Source: JANYBV01 sp043763155
GTDB lineage: Bacteria; Pseudomonadota; Alphaproteobacteria; Rickettsiales; SXRF01
DNA length: 5,109 nucleotides
Direction of reading: 5' to 3'
Assembly (NCBI GenBank): GCA_043763155.1
Contig: JAYULW010000121.1
Location: forward strand, 1-5,109
Part shown: positions 1 through 5,109 of the stretch, one piece after another
Layout: each line of letters opens with the position of its first letter
How positions within the stretch are numbered: position 1 is the stretch's first letter
Position numbers and translations under genes: made by a program
Notes under the pieces: generated by a model
Told to the model about the DNA's origin: nothing
The model's database searches: none
The model's input: only the letters and a program-made list of their open reading frames with translations

Positions 1-491
1 TCCTGCATCTGGAAAACCAGCTGCAGGCCCTCGCCCATAACCTCTTCCACGCCCGCGATATGCTCTATATTGGCCGCGGCACGGCGTTCGCGCTGGCCAT
101 GGAAGGCGCGCTCAAGATGAAGGAAATCTCCTACATCCACGCCGAAGCCTACGCCGCAGGTGAACTGAAACACGGCCCCATCGCCCTGATTGACGAGCAA
201 GTGCCCGTCATTGTGCTGGCCCCCACCGACCATCTATACGAAAAAACCACCTCGAACCTGCAAGAAGCCGCAGCCCGCGGTGGCAAAATCATTCTGGTTT
301 CCGATGCTAAAGGCATTCAGGCCGCAGGCGACACCCCAACTGCAACCGTGGAATTGCCTGCCGCACCCGCCTTCATCACCCCCCTGCTCTACGCGCTGCC
401 CATGCAAATGCTGGCATACCACGTAGCCGTGCTTAAAGGCACGGATGTGGACCAGCCGCGCAACCTCGCAAAATCCGTAACGGTAGAGTAA
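1..491 (+). CDS. glmS: Glutamine--fructose-6-phosphate aminotransferase (isomerizing), C-terminal part; 5' end outside window
   Basis: GlmS makes glucosamine-6-phosphate from fructose-6-phosphate and glutamine in the cytoplasm, the first step toward UDP-GlcNAc for peptidoglycan and LPS. The frame is open from base 3 and gives 162 codons before TAA at 489-491, roughly the last quarter of a protein usually about 600 residues long. The glutaminase domain and first SIS domain lie off the left edge; what remains is most of the second SIS (sugar isomerase) domain. The block EGALKMKEISYIHAEAY followed by GELKHGP carries the family's isomerase residues (equivalents of E. coli Glu481, Lys485, Glu488 and His504). 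The terminus GTDVDQPRNLAKSVTVE is diagnostic and includes the Lys603 equivalent. The ATG at base 60 is internal (LGRG-like strand context), not the start. The gene converges directly with the minus-strand operon. No frameshift is seen and the enzyme should be functional. Confidence 0.97.
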   Translation, partial: LHLENQLQALAHNLFHARDMLYIGRGTAFALAMEGALKMKEISYIHAEAYAAGELKHGPIALIDEQVPVIVLAPTDHLYEKTTSNLQEAAARGGKIILVSDAKGIQAAGDTPTATVELPAAPAFITPLLYALPMQMLAYHVAVLKGTDVDQPRNLAKSVTVE

Positions 492-497
492 TTACTC
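486..497. repeat. Perfect 12-bp palindrome at the convergent gene junction
   Basis: GAGTAATTACTC is its own reverse complement. Its centre lies exactly between the glmS stop (489-491) and the stop of the minus-strand A24-like gene (492-494). Each protein therefore ends in a glutamate codon GAG followed by TAA, which fully accounts for the symmetry. As RNA it could only form a four-pair stem with an AAUU loop. Confidence 0.85.
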
Positions 498-1340
498 GTC
501 TGCGTTAAACGAGTCGAGCGGCGGAGCGTCCGGCGCATTTTCATCGAAGGTCATCGGAACGATTTCCTTCTGCTCCTGCGACACCTGCGGATACAGCACC
601 AGCGCAATGGTCGCAAGCCCGATAGTCACCGACTTCAGCGGCGGGTTCTTCGCCCGGAGAACCAACCGCACCAAGCGGTCAACCACATAAAACCCTGCCA
701 GCAACAAAGCATAATGCGGCAGCGAATTGGCCCCCACACATGCGCCGCCCACCGTAATCAGCAGCACCACATCCGGCGGCACATAAACATGCCCGATCTG
801 CTTAATATGCTTGCGCCACAGCACGCAACCCGCAACCAGCGAAATAAGCGCGCCCTGAAAAAACGGAAAAATGGAATGGTCCTGAAGCGTGCGAAACACA
901 ATGCCCGACATCAATACGCACATCATGACACTGCGCATCACCATCTTTTCATTGGCCTCGATGGCCGCCTGCGTAATCAGGAAAATGCCAATCAGCACCA
1001 CCATCATATACTGCTCGCCAAACCCGTATTTGAAAAACGAAAGCACAAACAACGCACCCACCAGAATTTCCGTCCATGTGTGCGACACCGGAAACTTCGT
1101 GCCACAATAACGGCAACGGTGCTTGAGCAACACCGCCGAAATAACCGGGAACAAATCCTTCACCTGCAACGGCGCGGCGCACGTGCCGCAATAAGGTGTC
1201 TTATCCAGAATCAAACGCCCGCGCGGCAGGCGAAACACAAGGCTGCACGCATAATTGCCAGCCGCAAACCCGAACACGATAGACAGGATAATCCCATCTA
1301 AAAACCAGTCGAGCCGCATGCCTTGAACTGCATCAAACAT
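492..1340 (-). CDS. Prepilin peptidase (A24)-like membrane protein with altered catalytic motifs
   Basis: This 282-residue protein has about eight hydrophobic segments (first about 13-35, last about 235-252), like inner-membrane prepilin peptidases of the PilD family, which cleave and N-methylate type IV pilin or type II secretion pseudopilin precursors. The N-terminal region matches the family: GNYACSLVFRLPRG (28-41), then Cys51-x2-Cys54, KDLFPVIS (61-68), and Cys76-RYC-Cys79 type zinc-binding cysteines, with Glu91 at the start of the next helix. The peptidase half is unusual. Where the family has an Ile-Asp dyad ahead of LPD, this protein has IEANEKMVM (Ile127-Glu128). Where it has GxGD, it has YVPPD (Asp190), although the following VVLLITVGGACVG resembles the family's KLLAALGAWLG. 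The tail (252-282) is acidic and proline-rich. The ATG at 1340 follows the upstream stop by four bases, with only a weak AAG-type ribosome site, suggesting translational coupling. Family membership is fairly sure; peptidase activity is doubtful. Confidence 0.82.
   Translation of the reverse strand: MFDAVQGMRLDWFLDGIILSIVFGFAAGNYACSLVFRLPRGRLILDKTPYCGTCAAPLQVKDLFPVISAVLLKHRCRYCGTKFPVSHTWTEILVGALFVLSFFKYGFGEQYMMVVLIGIFLITQAAIEANEKMVMRSVMMCVLMSGIVFRTLQDHSIFPFFQGALISLVAGCVLWRKHIKQIGHVYVPPDVVLLITVGGACVGANSLPHYALLLAGFYVVDRLVRLVLRAKNPPLKSVTIGLATIALVLYPQVSQEQKEIVPMTFDENAPDAPPLDSFNADE
494..514. other. Weak inverted repeat overlapping the gene ends
   Basis: ACTCGT (494-499) pairs perfectly with ACGAGT (509-514) across a nine-base loop, within the last codons of the A24-like gene and just after the glmS stop. 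The stem is short and is not followed by a T-run in either direction, so it is not a convincing intrinsic terminator. It is the only hairpin I noticed at this junction. Confidence 0.35.
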
Positions 1341-1344
1341 AATC

Positions 1345-2649
1345 TTAGTTTTCCACTTTGGAGGTTGGGTTCAAAACCGTATCAATAAAGCGCCCCTGGA
1401 ACAGCGAAATCCCCAGCGCATGGCCAAACTCAATGGCTTTTCTATTATCGCAGCGGCACAAAATCACGCGGTTACTGCCCGTATTGGCCACCGCTTCCAT
1501 CATCGCGTTATAGCTATACGAGTCAGTATCGCTGTTCAGCTCACCATTCCACTGCACCTTCACAAGGTCTGCGCCCAGCGCGTCGCGGATGCTGGGGAAA
1601 CTCGCAGTCGTAAGCCCGTCAAGACACACGCGGTAACCCAGCTTTTGCATTTCCGTAACTGCAAGGCTGTACGCGCCCATGTCCGAAAAAGCGTCCACTA
1701 CTGGCACTTCCAGCACAATGGAAATTTTCTTAGCCGGAGGGATCGCCGCGTCAAACTCCGAAAAGCGCGACGAAAGCAGCGTCTCCACATTGAAATTCAA
1801 GCTCACCGCCGAATCAATATAGCGCGGCGGATTGATCTTGATCAGCTCGATCATGCGCGCATCCAGAATCTGCGTGATGTAGCGGAACAGCCAGCGGTTG
1901 CTAAGGAAATCCACATCCGAATGCAGCGCCCGGCGCAAATGCGCCATGCTCATGTATAATTCATCAAAAAACCGCCGCACGGTCATATCCGGGAACACCG
2001 CGCAAACAGGCTGGCGGCGGATGGCGGCATGCAAATCTGTCATGCGCAGGTTATTTTCCAGCACCGCAAGCCGCGACACGTTCATTTCCGGGGTCTCCAG
2101 CGAGGGCACGCGGCGCTGCTGCTGCCCCACTTCCAGCATCGGCACAGACTCAATGGCCGCAAAAGCAGCCGGGAAAGCCGAAAGATCCGCTACAGGCACA
2201 TTCAGCTGCTGGTGCGCCAGCGGCGCGCGGCGCGCAACCATGCCCATATAGCGAGTGCAGATTTCGTTAAACGCCTGCCAGTTATGCTTTACCTCATACA
2301 CCGTGCAGAAATCCGGGTTTTCCAAACCAGACTCGCTATACGACAACGGATCATCCATGAACAGGTAACGTAGCTGGAAGATCAGCTTTTCCTGTAGCAC
2401 CATCTCCATCTTGTTGCACAGCACCATGATGGAATTGTCGTTCATAAGGAAAATAAAGCCTTCGTGCGACTTCAGCAGGTCATTGATCAGGTTCAGCGCA
2501 ATCTTGACCTGATACTCGCTCTTATATTCATCCAGCAGCAACTCAAGGTGAAAGTGAATAGCCACCCACCCCGTCGGCTGCACCCGCAAATCCGCGAGCA
2601 TCTGCGTCAGGCGAACCTCGGCGGATTTATATACTAGCTGCATCGTCAT
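1345..2649 (-). CDS. Degenerate GGDEF/EAL-type protein, probably catalytically inactive
   Basis: This 434-residue, apparently soluble protein has no signal peptide or membrane segment. Residues about 200-425 follow the order of an EAL (c-di-GMP phosphodiesterase) domain: LHAAIRRQPV (206-215), DELYM at the EAL position (229-233), RWLFRYITQILD (252-263), SLNFNVETLL (283-292), IVLEVPV (311-317), YRVCLDGLTT (339-348), ADLVKVQWN (360-368), NRVILCRCDN (393-402) and LFQGRFID (416-423). Several signature residues are lost: DDFG becomes DGLT, KID becomes KVQ, and the AEGVE glutamate is missing. Residues about 25-100, including FIFLMNDNSIMVL, resemble a GGDEF fold with no GGDEF motif. An Ala/Pro/Gln-rich linker (about 138-190) joins the halves. 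Loss of metal ligands argues against phosphodiesterase activity; a c-di-GMP sensor or protein-binding role is possible. The ATG at 2649 was chosen because it has a GAG ribosome-site core five bases upstream; Met3 is an alternative start. It sits mid-operon, 18 bases after the AsmA-like gene. Confidence 0.72.
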   Translation of the reverse strand: MTMQLVYKSAEVRLTQMLADLRVQPTGWVAIHFHLELLLDEYKSEYQVKIALNLINDLLKSHEGFIFLMNDNSIMVLCNKMEMVLQEKLIFQLRYLFMDDPLSYSESGLENPDFCTVYEVKHNWQAFNEICTRYMGMVARRAPLAHQQLNVPVADLSAFPAAFAAIESVPMLEVGQQQRRVPSLETPEMNVSRLAVLENNLRMTDLHAAIRRQPVCAVFPDMTVRRFFDELYMSMAHLRRALHSDVDFLSNRWLFRYITQILDARMIELIKINPPRYIDSAVSLNFNVETLLSSRFSEFDAAIPPAKKISIVLEVPVVDAFSDMGAYSLAVTEMQKLGYRVCLDGLTTASFPSIRDALGADLVKVQWNGELNSDTDSYSYNAMMEAVANTGSNRVILCRCDNRKAIEFGHALGISLFQGRFIDTVLNPTSKVEN

Positions 2650-2654
2650 AGGCG

Positions 2655-2658
2655 CTCA
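2655..2658 (-). promoter_or_regulatory. Probable ribosome binding site of the GGDEF/EAL-like gene
   Basis: On the minus strand TGAG lies in the 18-base gap between the AsmA-like stop and the next ATG, with five bases (CGCCT) between it and the start codon. It is a short partial Shine-Dalgarno core, but it is the only candidate in the gap and it supports the first ATG (2649) over the ATG two codons later. Confidence 0.4.
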
Positions 2659-2667
2659 ATTCTGTCG

Positions 2668-5109
2668 TTATTTACTGATGATACGTTTTGCTACGTAAGC
2701 TTCAAGCGAAGATGTGTCGGTCCGCAGCTCGCCTTTGTCCAACGGGCCGGTAAGCTGCACTGTCATGGTAGGAATAGTCTCTGAAGACATTTCCGGGAAC
2801 TGGAACATGGTGGTGGTGTCCATTTCCCATTTCAGCATGCGCACTTCACCCGTCAGGTTGCCCACAATATTTTCCGAGCGCAGGTTCATGCCCGGCGTGC
2901 GCAGCATCCCGTTTTTAATGTTCACGTTCCCATCCACCGAGAATGTGGTGTTACTGGTCCCAATCGTCATGTTCACGCTATTGGCAACGTCCGAGCTGGT
3001 CCGCGAAATATTCACCGCGTCCACCACCCCGCCAAGGTTAAAGCCCTGCACATTCACTCCGCGCCCAACCACCACCATCTTGCCTTCGGCCTGCTGGATC
3101 CATGACAGGTAATTCACGCCTGAAGTGGCAAGCGTGGCGCTGATGCTAAGCCCGCCCAGAATATTGCTGCGCCCGGTCAGGTCATACAGCAACTCATGCA
3201 AATCCCCGTTCAGGAACGCAATGCTGATCGAAAAGCCCGGTACTTTACCGCCATACATAGAGCCGGCAATACTGCACTGGCCACCCCAATAATTGAAGGT
3301 GAGCGCCTTGAAATTCAGCAAATCATTGGCAAAGTTCGCCTGCAACCGGAAGTTACCCAGCGTCACATTTTTATGCACCAGCTTCGACACGTTTAAGTCA
3401 ATCACGCCCGAAAGCCCGTTCATCCAGCCCATATCCAGCAGCTCGGTAAGCTTGCCGCCACCAATGGCCGCGTCAATCTTGGTGCGGGGCCGCGCCAGCA
3501 AATCGTCCAGCCCGCTGGCAGGGCGCGGCGGCTGCGCTTCTTCATTTGCAGCCAGCACCGTGTATTTTTCAGATTGCGGTTCCACCACCAGCTTTTTGTC
3601 GGGCGGTGGCGCAGGCGTTTTTGGCTCCGGCACCACTGGCGCCGCTGGTTCCACACCCGTATCCATCGGCGCAGTCGAGGGATCCGAAGGCGGGTTCGGG
3701 CCTTTGACCTTGGTCGGCTCAATGGCTTTCAGCGCGTCGTTCGGGCTTGGTTCTTCCTGCTTGGTCGGCGGCTCCGCTATGGGGGCTTCCGGGTCCTGCG
3801 CAATGGCCGAAGGCTCTTCCGTGTCGTCGGGTTTTTGCGCCGCATCGGCATCAGCGTCGGCATCAGACTTAATTTTCGCTTTTTTGTCCTTGGTTTCCTT
3901 GGCGTCCTGGGCCTTTTTCTCGTCGTCTTCCGCCTTCTTCTTTTTCTCTTCATCGGTCATGAAGGTACTTTCGTAATTGAAGTAGTCGGTATTGATTTCC
4001 GACGCACTGAACGAAAGATTGATAAGCGGTTTTTCCCCCGCCACATTCAGGCGGAACGTACCGCGCATGATGTCGGTGGGGTAAATGAAGTTGATGTCGT
4101 AAACGCCAAAGTCGCCGTTGCGCGCATAAATACGGAACGAGGCGTTGCTACCCGGATGCTCGAAGAACGTGAACTGGTCCACATTCACCCGGAAATCTAT
4201 GGTGGTGGTCAGGCGGCGCAGCCAGTTGAAGTTCATGCTCTTGTCGTATTTCAGGAAGAAGTCTTTGCCCTTATCAATGTTTTTGCTTTCGCGCTCGCGC
4301 CATGCGTCGCGGAAATAATCGAAGTTGATATTCTTGAGCTTCACGTCTGCTTCCACGCGCGGCTGCTCGTCGAAATAGAACACCATACCGCCATTCAGGT
4401 GCAGATCGCCCAGCTTCACGTCTGCTTCCGAAAGTCGCAATTGCTCCGATGACAAGAAGATGTTCGAGTGCGAGAAGAAGCTGCCAAACCCCGTCTCCGG
4501 AAGGTCAGCCGCCGAGGGGTCCAGCACCGTAAGCACGTTGCGCAAAGACTTGCCCTGCGTTTCCATGCTGCCTTCAAAGCGCAAATCCTGGTTCGCAGCA
4601 GGCGAAATAACGCCGAATAACGTAAGCGACGATTCGCCCGGAAGCTCAATCGAGAACTGGTTTACTGTAATGGAGCCGTCCGAAAGCGTGGAGGAAAGTA
4701 CCGCGTTTTTCCATGATTGGTTAGCTACATAAAGCTCGTCGGTCTTGATATCCAGCTTGAGCATGATGTCTTTGGGCAAAGGGCTATCGTCGCCATCTTC
4801 ATGGTACACTTTCTGGATCAGGTCGTTCGTTTGCGGAATGAACGCAATGGTGATGAACTGGCTCCACTGCTCGTAATCCAGCGCCGAAAAATGCAAGCCC
4901 GAATGAATCGAAGGCCGCCAGTCCTGCCATTTCAGTGAGATATCCCCAATCCCCGCCGAGTTCATGCCCTCGATGCGCAGGTTATTGATATCCACGCTCA
5001 GGCCGTCTTGCGCCCAGTCGCCGGAAACCTTGAACGGGAATACCGTTTTTTCTTCATTTTTCTTTTGCTGGCGGTTTGTCACCGTATCCAGCAAGCCGCG
5101 CTCGTCTTC
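2668..5109 (-). CDS. AsmA-like envelope protein, C-terminal part; 5' end outside window
   Basis: The frame is open to the right edge and gives 813 codons before TAA at 2668-2670; a TTG at 5094 is internal, not a start. AsmA-family proteins are anchored in the inner membrane by an N-terminal helix (not visible here) and extend through the periplasm; members are implicated in phospholipid transport to the outer membrane or in outer-membrane protein assembly. Counting from the TTG, residues 1-375 are alternating beta-strand-like sequence with repeated short GD/LxL turns. Residues about 380-530 are a low-complexity Lys/Glu/Asp then Pro/Ala insert. Residues about 545-808 match the AsmA C-terminal region: LGGLSISATLATSGV (646-660), EGKMVVVGRGVNVQGFNL (670-687), VNIKNGMLRTPGMNLRSE (724-741), GNLTGEVRMLKWEMD (745-759), then VQLTGPLDKGEL and a closing TSSLEAYVAKRIISK. 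It is the upstream visible gene of the minus-strand operon. The family call is good; the specific substrate is unknown. Confidence 0.82.
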   Translation of the reverse strand, partial: EDERGLLDTVTNRQQKKNEEKTVFPFKVSGDWAQDGLSVDINNLRIEGMNSAGIGDISLKWQDWRPSIHSGLHFSALDYEQWSQFITIAFIPQTNDLIQKVYHEDGDDSPLPKDIMLKLDIKTDELYVANQSWKNAVLSSTLSDGSITVNQFSIELPGESSLTLFGVISPAANQDLRFEGSMETQGKSLRNVLTVLDPSAADLPETGFGSFFSHSNIFLSSEQLRLSEADVKLGDLHLNGGMVFYFDEQPRVEADVKLKNINFDYFRDAWRERESKNIDKGKDFFLKYDKSMNFNWLRRLTTTIDFRVNVDQFTFFEHPGSNASFRIYARNGDFGVYDINFIYPTDIMRGTFRLNVAGEKPLINLSFSASEINTDYFNYESTFMTDEEKKKKAEDDEKKAQDAKETKDKKAKIKSDADADADAAQKPDDTEEPSAIAQDPEAPIAEPPTKQEEPSPNDALKAIEPTKVKGPNPPSDPSTAPMDTGVEPAAPVVPEPKTPAPPPDKKLVVEPQSEKYTVLAANEEAQPPRPASGLDDLLARPRTKIDAAIGGGKLTELLDMGWMNGLSGVIDLNVSKLVHKNVTLGNFRLQANFANDLLNFKALTFNYWGGQCSIAGSMYGGKVPGFSISIAFLNGDLHELLYDLTGRSNILGGLSISATLATSGVNYLSWIQQAEGKMVVVGRGVNVQGFNLGGVVDAVNISRTSSDVANSVNMTIGTSNTTFSVDGNVNIKNGMLRTPGMNLRSENIVGNLTGEVRMLKWEMDTTTMFQFPEMSSETIPTMTVQLTGPLDKGELRTDTSSLEAYVAKRIISK
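3505..3957 (-). other. Segment coding a disordered, charged and proline-rich insert within the AsmA-like protein
   Basis: About 150 codons encode first a Lys/Glu/Asp-rich stretch (DEEKKKKAEDDEKKAQDAKE), then DADADADA, then a Pro/Glu/Ala/Thr-rich stretch with repeated EP, PP and AP pairs. The sequence lacks the hydrophobic alternation seen on both sides, so it is predicted to be unstructured. It separates the N-terminal beta-rich part from the AsmA C-terminal region. The reading frame is continuous across it, and both flanks belong to the same protein. Confidence 0.8.
3842..3865 (-). repeat. Short imperfect hexamer tandem repeat coding Asp-Ala
   Basis: Four consecutive hexamers on the plus strand (GCATCG, GCATCA, GCGTCG, GCATCA) encode the Asp-Ala dipeptide run on the minus strand. 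The unit keeps the frame, so gain or loss of copies would change the length of the disordered insert by two residues without a frameshift. Confidence 0.7.

Noticed and set aside
60..62. ATG at 60 as the start of an independent small gene
   Set aside because: The same frame runs upstream to base 3 with sequence fitting GlmS, and the ATG falls inside the second SIS domain.
522..540. Small CGGA-GCG-TCCG hairpin followed by a few T residues as a glmS terminator
   Set aside because: The stem is only four pairs, the T residues are separated from it by GCGCA, and the sequence is fully explained as coding for the tail of the A24-like protein.
714..1301. Plus-strand open frame of 195 codons rich in His, Arg, Asn and Gln
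   Set aside because: It is antisense to the A24-like membrane protein; its polar composition is the complement of hydrophobic codons, and it has no family resemblance.
2220..2237. GC-rich tandem GGCGCGC motif
   Set aside because: Only two copies, coding for Ala-Arg-Arg-Ala in the linker of the EAL-like protein; ordinary codon bias explains it.
3293..3976. Plus-strand open frame of 227 codons with a Ser/Gly/Ala-rich product
   Set aside because: It is the antisense reading of the low-complexity insert; the Ser/Ala/Phe runs mirror Lys/Glu/Asp/Pro codons of the real gene.
3574..4452. Long open frame on the plus strand (292 codons) opposite the AsmA-like gene
   Set aside because: Its translation is rich in Arg, Val and Phe with no recognisable domain. 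It lies wholly antisense to a well-supported coding region, as expected for a shadow frame over biased codons.
5092..5094. TTG as a start codon for the AsmA-like gene
   Set aside because: The frame continues open to the window edge (five more codons), the predicted product would lack the family's N-terminal membrane anchor, and no ribosome site can be judged upstream. The true start is outside the window.

Overview
The window reads as a compact bacterial chromosome segment, moderately GC-rich by eye and almost entirely coding. It holds four protein genes, two of them cut by the window edges. GlmS together with an AsmA-like envelope protein, a divergent GGDEF/EAL-type protein and an A24 prepilin-peptidase-like protein points to a Gram-negative proteobacterium. 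An alphaproteobacterium is my best guess, but this is inference and nothing in the window fixes the taxon. I see no rRNA, tRNA, CRISPR array, insertion sequence or phage gene, and no non-coding stretch longer than 18 bases.

Layout: (1) Positions 1-491, plus strand: the C-terminal part of glmS (glucosamine-6-phosphate synthase), with its isomerase active-site residues and the classic C-terminus ending in AKSVTVE. (2) Positions 492-1340, minus strand: a membrane protein of the prepilin peptidase (A24) family. It keeps the N-terminal four-cysteine region but has altered catalytic-aspartate motifs. (3) Positions 1345-2649, minus strand: a 434-residue protein whose C-terminal half is a highly degenerate EAL domain and whose N-terminus resembles a degenerate GGDEF domain. 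(4) Positions 2668-5109, minus strand: the C-terminal 813 residues of an AsmA-like envelope protein, with a long charged and proline-rich disordered insert. Its start lies beyond the right edge.

The three minus-strand genes are spaced by 18 and 4 bases and probably form one operon transcribed from outside the right edge, in the order AsmA-like, EAL-like, A24-like. This operon converges on glmS with no gap: the two TAA stop codons touch, at the centre of a perfect 12-bp palindrome. No convincing terminator separates the two units.

The main point of interest is that two successive genes look like catalytically dead members of well-known enzyme families (a c-di-GMP phosphodiesterase and a prepilin peptidase), tightly linked to an AsmA-like envelope gene. 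A joint role in envelope or surface-structure biology is a hypothesis only.
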